This document shows positions 1 to 8,785 of a stretch of DNA of 64,000 bases, in pieces. The position numbers were made by a program, and so were the translations under genes. The number at the start of each line of letters is the position of its first letter. Within the stretch, counting starts at the first letter, position 1. The notes below the pieces were generated by a model. That model was not told the origin of the DNA. It was given only the letters and a program-made list of their open reading frames with translations, and searched no databases. The DNA is taken from contig UQHL01000004.1 in the NCBI GenBank assembly GCA_900540805.1, positions 62,001 through 126,000 of the forward strand, in the 5' to 3' direction. Source of the stretch: an uncultured Eubacteriales bacterium (GTDB lineage Bacteria; Bacillota; Clostridia; Christensenellales; Borkfalkiaceae).

Positions 1-710
1 GCGTCCAGCCGCACGATTCCCCTCTCCCGAAATACGTAAACAGCCTCGTTCATAGCCTCCAGGCCCACGATTTCCCCTTCTTCCGACGGAAATTCCACGT
101 GTCCGCCCTCGTCCGCGCTGTCCGTCCAGAACGTGTGCGCCAGGGGTGCGCAGTATCTCACACAAAAGGGTCTCTCGACGAAAAACAGCCGTTCGTGAAA
201 GGCGCAGGCGAGCGTGCTCGCCCTTTCCGCGTAAATTTTCGTCATTTTCGTCGCCTTGTCGTACAGCCATATTCCGTCCGCGCTGCAAAACGCCAGCTTT
301 GCGGTCCCGTCCTCTCCATAGACGGGCACCATGGCGGGAATATCGTCGAATACGTGCATCGTGAAATCGAATGCGTTCCGAACGGAATTGTAGATATAGG
401 AAACGCCCAGTTCGGAAACGTACATCAGTGCCTTTTTCCGCGTTCCGTCCCCGTCGGTATATGGCAAAAGCGCAAACGCCCGAGGCGGATCGTCGGGATC
501 GTCGATATGCGGATTGATTCCCCCTTCGGTCAGATATTCCGAAAATCCCATTCCCGCCGACAGCCGTGCTCCCGAAAATTCGCAATTTTGTCCGCCCGTG
601 GCCCGCAAAAAGCCCTTTTTTTCCGTTCCCGCTTCGGTAAAGCCTTCAAACCTCGCCCTTTTCAAAGCCGTCTTTGCGACGGGGAAGGCCTTTTCGTAAA
701 ATATCCCCAT
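1..710 (-). CDS. Phage structural protein of unknown function, C-terminus beyond the window
   Basis: The reading frame is open from an ATG at 710 to the left edge, giving about 236 residues without a stop. The ATG overlaps the stop codon of the upstream connector gene (ATGA), so the two are translationally coupled and belong to the phage head operon. The protein is rich in aromatic residues and short beta-strand-like stretches (for example KLAFCSADGIWLYDKAT, then AVYVFRERGIVRL), which resembles a beta-propeller or tail/stopper-type structural protein. I do not recognise a named family. Position right after the connector fits a head completion or tail-attachment role, which is inference only. 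Confidence 0.7.
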   Translation of the reverse strand, partial: MGIFYEKAFPVAKTALKRARFEGFTEAGTEKKGFLRATGGQNCEFSGARLSAGMGFSEYLTEGGINPHIDDPDDPPRAFALLPYTDGDGTRKKALMYVSELGVSYIYNSVRNAFDFTMHVFDDIPAMVPVYGEDGTAKLAFCSADGIWLYDKATKMTKIYAERASTLACAFHERLFFVERPFCVRYCAPLAHTFWTDSADEGGHVEFPSEEGEIVGLEAMNEAVYVFRERGIVRLD

Positions 711-1261
711 CACGCCCACCGCCTTGAACGGATCACCCGCGACGGCCGCGACCGATATGCCGCCGTCAGCGCGTCTTTGTATTTCTTGTCCCATACGGCC
801 GCCTCCTCAAACAATCCGCACGCGAGACAGTATTCGGCCGCAATCCCGTAGGCGAACAGCCGCGGCGACGTCAAAATTTCGTAATCCGATTTGTCCTCCG
901 CGGTCTTTTTTTCGGGCGTATAGGTATATTCTATCCTCACCCTTCCGGGCTGCGTCTTCAGATAACTCGGAAACAGCTTAAAAGGCGCCGCGTTTCCGCC
1001 CTCGTCCGTCACCCGCAGGATTCTCACGCAGGGCATGGTCAGCTCCTCATAGCGAATAACGCCCGTCTCCGACTCCGCCTCGTCCTCGCAGCGCAGCGGC
1101 AGATAATCCAACGCCACTTCGTTTTCCACGACGTTAAAACATCTCACCAGCGTTTCCGTCTCCTCTTTTCCCTCCGAAGCGTTGTTTTCCAAAAAGCCGC
1201 GCACCCGGGCGCCCAGCCCCAGCTCCTCCGCGGCAAGAATCACCGTTTCTTTTACCGTCAT
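710..1261 (-). CDS. Putative phage head-tail connector protein
   Basis: A 183-residue protein with a helical N-terminus (TVKETVILAAEELGLG), a middle part with the strand RIEYTYTP, and a helical C-terminus ending in a basic patch RSRRWA. Size, helix-rich ends and place two genes after the major capsid protein fit the gp6/gp15-type adaptor family that joins the portal to the tail. The family call rests mainly on synteny. The start has a GGAGG box a few bases upstream. It is separated from the capsid gene by the purine-rich repeat tract at 1266-1612, which is odd in an otherwise tightly packed operon. Confidence 0.55.
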   Translation of the reverse strand: MTVKETVILAAEELGLGARVRGFLENNASEGKEETETLVRCFNVVENEVALDYLPLRCEDEAESETGVIRYEELTMPCVRILRVTDEGGNAAPFKLFPSYLKTQPGRVRIEYTYTPEKKTAEDKSDYEILTSPRLFAYGIAAEYCLACGLFEEAAVWDKKYKDALTAAYRSRPSRVIRSRRWA

Positions 1262-1265
1262 ATTT

Positions 1266-1612
1266 TTTTCCTCCCGTTTTTGTCCTCTTTCCCGCCCGTT
1301 TTCCGTTTACTTCGAAACGCCTCTATTCCCTCTCCCGGCTCTTTTAACCTACCGTTCCCCTTTCACCCCCACCCCGCCCCGTTTCCGCTTGTTCTTCCCC
1401 CTCAAGCCCCTCCTCCCTTCCCTCCCTTTCCCCTCGTTCTCCTTTATCCCCTCGCCAATCCCTCCGATCCTCCCAACCCTCTTCTTTATCCCCTCGCCAA
1501 TCCTTCCCCTCTTCGCTCCCCCTCTCCCTCGTTCCCCTCGCCAATTCCTCCGTTTCCGCCGCCTCCCTCCAATCCCGTTTTCCTCCCGCCCGCGCCCCTC
1601 CTTTTTACGCGA
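1266..1612. repeat. Polypyrimidine/polypurine low-complexity tract with short direct repeats
   Basis: About 350 bases between the capsid and connector genes are almost all C and T on the plus strand. The 20-mer CTTTATCCCCTCGCCAATCC occurs exactly at 1442-1461 and 1484-1503 (42-base period), with a shorter copy near 1535-1549. On the minus strand a 66-codon frame (1344-1544) reads through two copies as a 14-residue repeat (DWRGDKEEGWEDRR type), but its TTG start sits almost on its GGAGGA box and the third copy is in another frame. I therefore list it as a repeat tract, not as a gene. Confidence 0.75.
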
Positions 1613-2788
1613 TCAATATTCCTCTATTCCCGTCAGCCTGCCCTGTCCGAAGGGCCGCTCGCACACCAGCTCGGCATATTTCACAAGCGTGGCGGTATAA
1701 ACGGGCTTTTCGGCGATCTGTTTGAGTATCTTTCCGTCGTCGCCCTCCAGCCACTGCCAGTCGCACAGCTGGTGCAGGCAGAAATCCTCGGTGTTGAGCA
1801 AATACATGGTACCCTCGGGGCAGAATCTGTCGGCCACGACGGGGATTCCGTTGAAGCTCATTGCCTTGTAGCCGCCCGTGATCTCCAGCGTGGGAATAAA
1901 CGTGCGGTACTGCGTGTAATAATCCGCCAGCGACCGCCTCACCCCCCACGAACAGACGATAAAGTTGACCTTACTGCCGGAATTTTCCTCAATCGTGTCG
2001 ATCGCCTTCTGCAGAACGCTTTCGGTAATCGTCCCCACTTCGGTTTGCTCGTAGGGCTTCATCCAGGGATTCGACGCCCTGTTGACGCCGTACAGCGTCT
2101 CGGAATCCGAAAATAAGGCCTCCAGCCCCGTGATCTCCAGTCCGCCCGAATGCTGAAGGCAGACGAGGGAATTTGCGGGTACGATCGTGGAAGTGAGGGC
2201 AGAGCCGTCCACGACGAAAGTCTTGTCGGCGCGATTGACGCTCTTTATCGTCCTGCCCTTTGCCCCCGCGAGAATGACGCCCACTCCGGAGCAGAAATCG
2301 ACGATCATTCCCTCGGCGATCCCCTTTACGCTGTCGGCGGTAACGACGTTGCCCGCCGCCACGCCCGTCACCTTGCACAGCGTTCCCGAGCCGTCGCCGT
2401 AGAGCATGCGCCCGAAATGAAAGGCAGAGCTTTTCACCAGCGACTGCATCTCGTCGTTGAGCAGGTTGACAAACGCGCCCTCGTTGTTGGCGGACGCGCG
2501 CAGCGCCTTGTCGGAAATCTCGATCGTGCCGTAAAGATTTTTCAGCGACGAGACAAACTGTACGTAATTGTTTCCGCCCGCCGTCGGCAAAGTTCCCGTT
2601 TCGCTGCCCGCGCCGACGCCGCCGTTGACGCCGTATCGGACAAGCTTTCTCACGTCCTTGCCCCATACGTCGGCGGTGGTTTGTCTGATCTGCGCCAATA
2701 GAGGATTTACCTTAAAATTCAGTGCCTCCGTCACGGCGTCGAGGTAAAAAGATTTCAAAGCGTTGTCCGCGGTCTGCATAGTAACCAT
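1613..2788 (-). CDS. Phage major capsid protein
   Basis: A 391-residue protein that builds the icosahedral head. The N-terminal part (ALKSFYLDAVTEALNFKVNPLLAQI) is a helical arm of the kind seen in HK97-fold coat proteins; a loop follows (ETGTLPTAGGNNYVQF), then a segment YGTIEISDKALRAS that matches the conserved E-loop/P-domain pattern of these coats. The C-terminal third has strands of an A-domain (GGYKAMSFNGIPVVADRFCPEGTMYLLN). Length is usual for a coat without a cleaved pro-domain. It lies directly after the scaffold gene, the standard order. GGAGAAAAA precedes the ATG. Confidence 0.85.
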   Translation of the reverse strand: MVTMQTADNALKSFYLDAVTEALNFKVNPLLAQIRQTTADVWGKDVRKLVRYGVNGGVGAGSETGTLPTAGGNNYVQFVSSLKNLYGTIEISDKALRASANNEGAFVNLLNDEMQSLVKSSAFHFGRMLYGDGSGTLCKVTGVAAGNVVTADSVKGIAEGMIVDFCSGVGVILAGAKGRTIKSVNRADKTFVVDGSALTSTIVPANSLVCLQHSGGLEITGLEALFSDSETLYGVNRASNPWMKPYEQTEVGTITESVLQKAIDTIEENSGSKVNFIVCSWGVRRSLADYYTQYRTFIPTLEITGGYKAMSFNGIPVVADRFCPEGTMYLLNTEDFCLHQLCDWQWLEGDDGKILKQIAEKPVYTATLVKYAELVCERPFGQGRLTGIEEY

Positions 2789-2821
2789 AAAATTTTTTCT
2801 CCTTTTCTCTTAAAAATAGTT

Positions 2822-3397
2822 TTACGCCTGCGTGCCTTTTTTGAAATAGCGAAGCGCCATATTTCCCGCTTCGGAAATGGACTTCGGCTTTGCGGGCGAA
2901 ACGGCAAGCGTCCCCGTCCCGCCCTTCATCAGAGGCGCCTCCGCGCCCTTGAGCGACGAAAGGTAATCGCCCACGATCTTCAATCGCACTCCTTCGCAGC
3001 GCCTGGCCGCCTCATAGAGCTCGTTTTCGTCCGTATCGCGGGCGCTCTCCTCTTTCGTCCGTTCTTGCCTGAGATGTTCGGACAAGTCCGAAGGCAAAGC
3101 GGGTCCCTCGCGCCCGGAAGAGGACAAAGGCTTTTCCGCCCCCGCTTCTTCTGCCTGCGCGGTCGGCTTTTCCGCCGTCCCTGCCGCAACCCCGCTTGCG
3201 GGATTTTCCGCTCTTTTTTCCAGCTCCCTGAGGCGTTGACTGCGACGGGTAAATTCCGCCTCCAAAGCGCCGTAAGCCTCCGCAAGGGCGTTTACGTCCC
3301 GAAATTTCCCGAGCACTGCCGAGCCGTTTTTTCCTTCCGCCTCCAAAGCGCGCTCCGTGCCCTCTTTTCCGCCGCAAACGTTCTCCTCTCCTGTCAT
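2822..3397 (-). CDS. Phage scaffolding protein
   Basis: A 191-residue, highly charged, Ala/Glu/Lys-rich protein with no hydrophobic core. A heptad-like stretch (AEAYGALEAEFTRRSQRLRELEKRAE, about residues 37-62) predicts a coiled coil. The middle is a low-complexity Glu/Ala/Pro linker, and the C-terminus is basic (FKKGTQA), as in scaffold proteins that touch the inner coat surface. It sits between portal and capsid genes, the canonical place for a head assembly scaffold. Sequence identity to a named family is not evident, so the call rests on composition and synteny. Confidence 0.7.
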   Translation of the reverse strand: MTGEENVCGGKEGTERALEAEGKNGSAVLGKFRDVNALAEAYGALEAEFTRRSQRLRELEKRAENPASGVAAGTAEKPTAQAEEAGAEKPLSSSGREGPALPSDLSEHLRQERTKEESARDTDENELYEAARRCEGVRLKIVGDYLSSLKGAEAPLMKGGTGTLAVSPAKPKSISEAGNMALRYFKKGTQA

Positions 3398-3413
3398 GTC
3401 GTATTTCCTCCTT

Positions 3414-5282
3414 TTATTCGTTTTCCTTTTTCATGCGCCTGTGCGCCTCGATGTGCGCCGCAAAGCGCGCTTTCACCGCGCTGTCCGTCCCCCGTCCGAG
3501 TTCCTCCGACAGCAAAAATCGGGTATGCTCCCCGATGTGCAGCGCGTGGTCGTCGTAGCCGTCGGGGGCGAGCTCCTCCTTTTTCAGCTTCAGATTTTCT
3601 TCTCCCGCCTTTGCGGTGTGTAAGGCGGAAAGGTTGCCCGCATTCTCATAGCTTGCAAACCCGAAGGCCTCCAGAATGCGGTTTCTGTTTTCTTCGGACA
3701 GCTTTCCGTCCTCTCCCGCCAGAAGTCCCGCCTCAAACAGCTTCATCAGCGTCTCCCGCTTTTCCTGCGGCGTGGAGGGTTCCTCGCTCTCGAAGACGAT
3801 ATCGTTGGCCGCGAGGTCGGCGGCGTTGAAATAATAAATCTGCGTCTTTTTGTTTTCGCCCGTCAGCGTCAGCAGTCTCGCGCTGCCCGCAAACTGTCGG
3901 TAAAGCCTCAAAATCTGCCGTCCCACCTCTTTCAGCGCGGCGGAAATATTGTCCGCCGTGGCGGCCAGCCTCGATTCGTCCTGCGAGAGAAGCAGCTGAA
4001 GCCCCGTCGCGCTCGTCACCCGTGCGGGCGTGGAATTTTGCGACAGGTCGCTGACGCCGCTCACCAAGGCGAATTCCTTTTCCAGCCATTCCTCCTCGGC
4101 GGCAAATTCCGCGGGTATGCTGCCGCAGTCCAGCATTTCGGGCGGCCGCCCGCCCTGTCGATAAACCAGCACCTTGCCGGGCACCAGCCCTTCCTCCGCC
4201 AGCTCGTCCGCGTCCGCCGAGCCGTCCTCCACGGTTAAAACGCCCGTGGAAATGCGGTTGAGAAACTCGTGCTTGCGGTTTCTGACGGCGTTATACGCCC
4301 GCTGAACGGGAACCAGCCGATCGACGACGCTGCTTGCGAAAAAGGCGCCGGGAAGCCTTAAACAATCCTGTTTGACGAAAGGGAACCTTCTTTCTCCGCG
4401 TTCTCCGTTGAGATAGGGCAGGGGGCCGAGATAGAGCAGTTTTCCCGCCGCGACGATCTCCAGCCTGCCGTCGGGTTCTTCCGCCGTCGGCAGCGAATAC
4501 CGTTCGATGAGGATTTCCGAGTCCTTTATCGCTTCGCGGCTGCCGCCCGTCTGAAGCGCGGGATTTTTTCCGTTCGACGGTTCGCTGTACGCCGAAAAAT
4601 CCGTTTCCGTAATCTCCCGTCCCGCCACCTCGACGCCGAAGCGTTCGGCGATGTAGGAAACGGGCACCGCCTGCGCATGAATGAGGCTGTTCACTTCCCC
4701 TAGGCATTCCGCGCCCATGCGATCGGGGAAAATTTCAAACGGCGGAACGACGCTGACGCACACTTCCCCCTCATAGACGGGCGCGCCCCTCTCATCGACG
4801 GCCACCTGCCGCCCGCCCGTTTCGTCCCATACGATCTTGTAAAACGCGCTGCCGCACGTTTCCGACCACAGCGTCCCCCGCGCCGCCGTCTCGTCGAGTC
4901 GGATACGCTCGCGGACGTATTCGAGAATCCCCGAAGCCAGCCGCGCGGTCTTGACGTCCGCTTCCTCGTCCGAAAAGGGACGCACCTTCAGGGCAGGCCG
5001 CATTTTCGTCAGCTTTGCGATACGCGAGTCGATCGTGGGCGCGATGTGATTGAACACCCGCCGCGACTGCCAGTAAAACCGCTTGTCCTCCTCGACGATC
5101 CCCCCGTAGGGCGAAACGTCGCAATACTGATTGCCGCTGAAAAAATTCATATTCAGCAGCCAGCCGCTCTCCGTCTGCCGCCGTTCCTCCCGCCGCCGCT
5201 CGAAATCCTCGGTCACCTCCGCCGCGATTTTCGCCCGCCGCCGTTCCTCCCGCTTCACTTCTTCCTCTTTGCCGAAACTCAT
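3414..5282 (-). CDS. Phage portal protein
   Basis: A 622-residue protein in the size range of P22/podovirus-type portals, which form the dodecameric DNA entry channel at one head vertex. The N-terminus is a charged helix (EEEVKREERRRAKI). Conserved portal-like parts are ESGWLLNMNFFSGNQY near residue 40, RRVFNHIAPTIDSRIAKLTKMRP near residue 73, and a later stretch PVQRAYNAVRNRKHEFLNRI, the type of helix found in the wing/stem region. The C-terminal part is helical and charged, as in a barrel. The start overlaps the stop of the upstream gene (5279-5282, ATGA). Downstream are scaffold and coat genes. Confidence 0.88.
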   Translation of the reverse strand: MSFGKEEEVKREERRRAKIAAEVTEDFERRREERRQTESGWLLNMNFFSGNQYCDVSPYGGIVEEDKRFYWQSRRVFNHIAPTIDSRIAKLTKMRPALKVRPFSDEEADVKTARLASGILEYVRERIRLDETAARGTLWSETCGSAFYKIVWDETGGRQVAVDERGAPVYEGEVCVSVVPPFEIFPDRMGAECLGEVNSLIHAQAVPVSYIAERFGVEVAGREITETDFSAYSEPSNGKNPALQTGGSREAIKDSEILIERYSLPTAEEPDGRLEIVAAGKLLYLGPLPYLNGERGERRFPFVKQDCLRLPGAFFASSVVDRLVPVQRAYNAVRNRKHEFLNRISTGVLTVEDGSADADELAEEGLVPGKVLVYRQGGRPPEMLDCGSIPAEFAAEEEWLEKEFALVSGVSDLSQNSTPARVTSATGLQLLLSQDESRLAATADNISAALKEVGRQILRLYRQFAGSARLLTLTGENKKTQIYYFNAADLAANDIVFESEEPSTPQEKRETLMKLFEAGLLAGEDGKLSEENRNRILEAFGFASYENAGNLSALHTAKAGEENLKLKKEELAPDGYDDHALHIGEHTRFLLSEELGRGTDSAVKARFAAHIEAHRRMKKENE

Positions 5283-5806
5283 ATATTTCTCCTTTTTATT
5301 TCCCTTCTTTTTTTACGCGGCGCCGCTCTCTTTTTTCTTGCTTTCGGCGCCGCGTTTTCCGAAGCCGCCTCATCCTTCCGCGCTTCCTCTTCGTTACCTT
5401 TATCATCTTTCCGCGCCACCCCTACCTCAACGGCCGTACCTTTCCGCGTCGCCGCCCCTACCTCAACGACCGCGCCTTTCCGCGCCGCCGCGCCTTTCCG
5501 CGCCGCCGCACCTTTCCTGTCGGCCCCGCTTTCCGTCTCCCGCAGCGCCGCCAGCAGCCGCTCCCGTTCCGCGTTCAGTTGTTCGTCGGACATGGCGGCG
5601 TAATCCGCGCCGTCCTCCTTCGCCGCAAGAAGCATCTGCACGGCCTTCAGATCGGGCGGAATGTCCTTTTTGGTCTCCCTGCGTTTGGTGAGCTTCAGTT
5701 CCCCGTCCACCTCCGCGTATTCCTCCGTCACCTCCTCCACCCGACAGCCCAACGCCACCTTCAAAAGCGCCTCTCCCACTTTTTCCTCTCTCTTTTTAAC
5801 CGCCAT
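5279..5806 (-). CDS. Putative terminase small subunit with basic Ala/Lys tail
   Basis: A 175-residue protein between terminase large subunit and portal. Residues 1-60 (VGEALLKVALGCRVEEVTEEYAEVDGELKLTKRRETKKDIPPDLKAVQMLL) follow the pattern of small terminase proteins of Clostridia phages, where a helix-turn-helix part is followed by a short beta hairpin and the PPD segment. From about residue 96 the protein turns into repeats of RKGAAARKGA / VEVGAATRKGT and ends in KRAAPRKKRREIKRR, a histone-H1-like basic tail. It overlaps the large subunit gene by 11 bases. The large/small order is the reverse of the most common one, so the call stays tentative. Confidence 0.5.
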   Translation of the reverse strand: MAVKKREEKVGEALLKVALGCRVEEVTEEYAEVDGELKLTKRRETKKDIPPDLKAVQMLLAAKEDGADYAAMSDEQLNAERERLLAALRETESGADRKGAAARKGAAARKGAVVEVGAATRKGTAVEVGVARKDDKGNEEEARKDEAASENAAPKARKKRAAPRKKRREIKRRNI

Positions 5807-7259
5807 AATATTCTCCTTTTCCGTTTCTTGCCGCCGCGATCTGCCGCCACCTCCGTTCCTTGTCCCTTTGTATGGCCGTCTTTTCTGCGGCGGGCGGCAG
5901 CTTTTTCGGCCTCGACATCAGGTAATATCTCAGGGCGTCCAGCGCGTGATCGTCCGTTTTTTTCGGCACGTCCCCGCTCCCCCAGAAATAGCTTTTCAGC
6001 TCGCGGATGAGATTGACGCAGGAGGAAAAGATATAAAGCGAAGGCAGTCCGTTTTTTTCGTTAAGGTAGCTTTTCACCCGCGCAATGCCCGAAAACAAAT
6101 CCTTATCGACGTCGGCGTTGACGAGAATATCCCGCTCGTAAAACAGCTCGCACACGCTTTTTACGCCCGACAAGGTATGCTGTTTGGCCGCGCTGTCGAT
6201 CAGCGCGCAGATCCTCCCCTTCGGATCGGTATGCCAGCCGAGCGAAGCGCACGCCGCCCCGATCGCCGCCGCGTGGTAATCGATATCCTTCCCCGCGGCA
6301 AAATGCTCGTAAACGACATATACGTTGTCGTCGTAATCCACCGCAAACCACAAGGCCGCCAGCGGATTGTTCAGCCCGGGGTCGATGGAAATATTGTCCT
6401 GCCACTCCTTCGGCACGGGGAAAGGCTCGATCACGTGCACCCGCTCGTCAAATTCGGGATACACCAGCCCCGACGACGACGCAAATTTCCCGTATCGCCG
6501 CGACTCAAGCTGTCCCTCGTCCATACAGCTTTCCAAAAGCTCTATTTCCTCGGCGGGAAGGTAGGGATTGTCGCCCCACTCCATAAACTCGTACCACACC
6601 TCGGGGTCGTTGTGCCGATTGAGAAATATCTCCTCATAGACGAAAGTCAATCCCTTCAGCGGGGTCATCGTCCCGAAGAGCTCCCCGCGGCGATCGACGA
6701 CGCGCATGCGGCATTCCTCGTAAATCTCTTTCGGCGGCTCCTCGTCGAACCAGACGAAATCCAGCGACGCGCCCTGAAACTTTTCCCGCCCCTGGTCGCA
6801 GCTCTTAAACCCGATCACCGATATCCCCCCAAACGAGTTTCTCACGCGGATAAAATCGATAACGCCGTTTTCGGGGCTGTCCTTCCGTCCGCTCTGCATG
6901 ACGATTTCCTCGATCAAATCCCGCCGCAGGTAATATAAAATCTTTTTCTGCGCCACGTCCCTCTGCACCTGCGCGGAGAGGGACACGACCCAGCCGCATA
7001 CGTCCCTTTTGTTTTCGCGGTAGGGATGAATGCCGAGCGCCATATACACGCACTCCGCCGCCCCGCACTCCGTTTTCCCCGAACGGTTCCCTCCGAAAAC
7101 CCAACGGTTGCGCTTTTTACATCTGTGAAAGGCAAGCTGTTTTTCGTGTTTCCTTTCGCCCGTGTTGTAGGCCGCCAGCTTGTCCTCTGCCCGCCGCCTG
7201 TTCAGCTCCGCCTCTATGCGGCACAGCTTTTCTACAATTTCTTTCATATTTCCCGCCAA
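5796..7259 (-). CDS. terL: Phage terminase large subunit
   Basis: A 487-residue DNA packaging motor. The N-terminal ATPase shows a Walker A motif GGNRSGKT (about residues 57-64) and a Walker B stretch LDFVWFDEEPP (about residues 165-175), followed by a TPLKG coupling motif. The C-terminal RNase H-like nuclease starts with SIDPGLNNPLAALWF, where the first acidic metal ligand is expected, and later has DALRYYL near the end. All catalytic landmarks are present, so the gene looks intact. It opens the visible head operon and overlaps the next gene by 11 bases. Confidence 0.95.
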   Translation of the reverse strand: MAGNMKEIVEKLCRIEAELNRRRAEDKLAAYNTGERKHEKQLAFHRCKKRNRWVFGGNRSGKTECGAAECVYMALGIHPYRENKRDVCGWVVSLSAQVQRDVAQKKILYYLRRDLIEEIVMQSGRKDSPENGVIDFIRVRNSFGGISVIGFKSCDQGREKFQGASLDFVWFDEEPPKEIYEECRMRVVDRRGELFGTMTPLKGLTFVYEEIFLNRHNDPEVWYEFMEWGDNPYLPAEEIELLESCMDEGQLESRRYGKFASSSGLVYPEFDERVHVIEPFPVPKEWQDNISIDPGLNNPLAALWFAVDYDDNVYVVYEHFAAGKDIDYHAAAIGAACASLGWHTDPKGRICALIDSAAKQHTLSGVKSVCELFYERDILVNADVDKDLFSGIARVKSYLNEKNGLPSLYIFSSCVNLIRELKSYFWGSGDVPKKTDDHALDALRYYLMSRPKKLPPAAEKTAIQRDKERRWRQIAAARNGKGEYYGG

Positions 7260-7288
7260 TTGGTCAAAAACTCCCTTTTCCGTATTTT

Positions 7289-7294
7289 TATAAT
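7289..7294 (+). promoter_or_regulatory. TATAAT -10 box seven bases before an ATG
   Basis: TATAAT ends at 7294 and the ATG of the next gene begins at 7302. No good -35 hexamer is seen at 16-18 bases and no Shine-Dalgarno sequence lies between. If this box is used, transcription starts at or next to the ATG. Confidence 0.5.
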
Positions 7295-7301
7295 AGAAAG
7301 C

Positions 7302-8006
7302 ATGAAAAAGTTTATCTTGTCGGCAGTTCTGCCGCTTCTATATTTAATCTGCGCCTGTCTTTCTCCTGCGGTGCATGTAAAGGTGCGGGCAGAGGACAAC
7401 GGCTACGCCTGCATCCGTTCGGAAAACGTATATTTATACTCCGAGGAAAACGATAAAAGCGGACTGTTTATTCTGCCCTACACCTATTATGTCAAGGTTC
7501 TTTCCTCGGGGGTCAAATACTCCTACGTCGAATATCTCTCCGACGGCCCGAACACCCGAAAGATCAACGGTTATTGCAAAAACTCGGAACTCACGTTCGT
7601 GGACTATGTTCCCGTCCGCCCCTATCTTTACTACACGCTGGACGTCACCTATTACATAGAGGATGCGTCGCCGTCGATCAAGGACGACGATTTTTTGTCC
7701 ACGATCACGATTACCTGCGCCTATTACGGCGAATACCGCGTCGGCTCCAAGCTCTATTGCTACGTCCTGCGGGAGGGCACCTTCGGCTATATTCCCAAGC
7801 CCGCCGACCTCTCCTATGAGCTGAACGACGAATACGACAACCATACCCCCGACGAGTCCGACGCCCCCGCGGGAAACTTTGGCGATCACGAAACGATGCC
7901 TCCCGCACAAATCGCCATTTTGGTTCTTCTGTGTATTCTTGTCCCCGTCATCGCGGCGCTCATCCTGCGGCCGCCCAAAAAACCGCCCTATGAGTCGGAG
8001 GAATAA
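7302..8006 (+). CDS. Exported membrane-anchored protein with SH3-like region, function unknown
   Basis: The 234-residue protein begins with a signal peptide (MKKFILSAVLPLLYLICACLS). Residues about 30-180 hold two SH3b-like stretches (YVKVLSSGVKYSYVEYL; YGEYRVGSKLYCYVLREGTFGYIPK), the kind of fold that binds cell wall. An acidic linker follows (DDEYDNHTPDES-like), then a membrane segment (IAILVLLCILVPVIAALIL) and a basic stop-transfer tail. The same order of parts occurs in the larger protein at 8949. I chose ATG 7302 because upstream in-frame codons lack a ribosome site and the signal peptide starts here. It is transcribed against the phage genes and looks like a host gene. Confidence 0.75.
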   Translation: MKKFILSAVLPLLYLICACLSPAVHVKVRAEDNGYACIRSENVYLYSEENDKSGLFILPYTYYVKVLSSGVKYSYVEYLSDGPNTRKINGYCKNSELTFVDYVPVRPYLYYTLDVTYYIEDASPSIKDDDFLSTITITCAYYGEYRVGSKLYCYVLREGTFGYIPKPADLSYELNDEYDNHTPDESDAPAGNFGDHETMPPAQIAILVLLCILVPVIAALILRPPKKPPYESEE

Positions 8007-8094
8007 CCGTTTTTCTCCCGTTCCTTATCCCGTTCCCGCCAAAAACCCCTTTTTTCCGATTTTCTCCAAGCGGTTGAAACGTCGGGTTTTCAAA

Positions 8095-8667
8095 TTACCC
8101 GTCCCGTTTCTTTCCCTTTTTCCAAAGCTCCCGAAAGGTCGGTCCCGTACTTTTTCCGTACAGAAATTCTACCAGCGAGTGTTCCTTCGCGGCGTTCCGC
8201 CCTTCTTTTCCGGCTTCGATAAAGCGATAGACGGACATCAGCCAGTCGAAACGCGCATAATCCGAAAAAAAGGTCTCTTTCGTCAATCCCTGTGCTTGCA
8301 GCGCGCCCGAAACCTTCTTCAGAAGCTTCGCCTGCCTGCGATAGTAGTTTCTTTCGCTGCCTATTTCCTTGAAGTCCGTCTCGCCGCAAAATTGCTTCAA
8401 CCTGCTTTTTCTTCGAAAATACCGAAGCTCCAGCAAAAACTTTTCCTCTTTCTTTAGGGCGCCAATCGCGGCGTCCGTTTTTCTTTTCAGCTCTCTGATC
8501 AATCCCTTGCGGATAATCTCTTCCGCCAGCTCTTCCGAAAGCCTTTCCGTCGTCGTCCTGTAATCGTACGACATAAACGCCCTGTTGCGGATATGCTCCT
8601 CGCAGTCCTTTTCCAGCCTCTCCAGCCGCGGATATACGTATAAAACCGCCTTTACGTAATTCTCCAA
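8095..8667 (-). CDS. Phage-type transcriptional regulator (ArpU/sigma-like), putative
   Basis: The 190-residue protein is helical and charged. Its first half (AVLYVYPRLERLEKDCEEHI, then KKEEKFLLELRYFR) resembles late transcription regulators of the ArpU/DUF1492 group that precede terminase genes in Firmicutes phages; the part with RSRLKQF and YYRRQAKLLKKV could be a degenerate sigma-4-like helix-turn-helix. The start is TTG at 8667, preceded by GGGAGGAG at a good distance; the in-frame ATG at 8712 has no ribosome site. Position upstream of terL on the same strand supports a late-gene activator. An SOS-like box lies upstream at 8772. A minus-strand frame offset by one (8090-8716) is a shadow. 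Confidence 0.55.
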   Translation of the reverse strand: MENYVKAVLYVYPRLERLEKDCEEHIRNRAFMSYDYRTTTERLSEELAEEIIRKGLIRELKRKTDAAIGALKKEEKFLLELRYFRRKSRLKQFCGETDFKEIGSERNYYRRQAKLLKKVSGALQAQGLTKETFFSDYARFDWLMSVYRFIEAGKEGRNAAKEHSLVEFLYGKSTGPTFRELWKKGKKRDG

Positions 8668-8771
8668 TTTTGTCTCCTCCCTCTTTGCGCAGCCCGCGCC
8701 TCTTAAGCGCATTCATTATCCCACGTTTTTTGCGTTTGTCCAGCCGGCTGTGCCAACTTTTTTACAAAACA

Positions 8772-8785
8772 CAAACGTTTGTTCG
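8772..8785. promoter_or_regulatory. SOS/LexA-like box
   Basis: The plus strand reads CAAACGTTTGTTCG, i.e. CGAAC-N4-GTTTG on the minus strand, one base away from the Firmicutes LexA consensus CGAAC-N4-GTTCG. A minus-strand TATAAT lies at 8797-8802, so the box covers the expected start of a transcript leading to the regulator gene at 8667. The match is sequence-based only. Confidence 0.4.

Noticed and set aside
1280..2116. 278-codon plus-strand frame with Pro/Ser/Phe-rich start
   Set aside because: It reads the polypyrimidine tract and then runs antisense to the capsid gene; low complexity explains the lack of stops.
8090..8716. 208-codon minus-strand frame overlapping the phage-type regulator
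   Set aside because: The frame at 8095-8667 has the better ribosome site and a sensible helical protein; the other frame is Gly/Arg-rich and has no family features.
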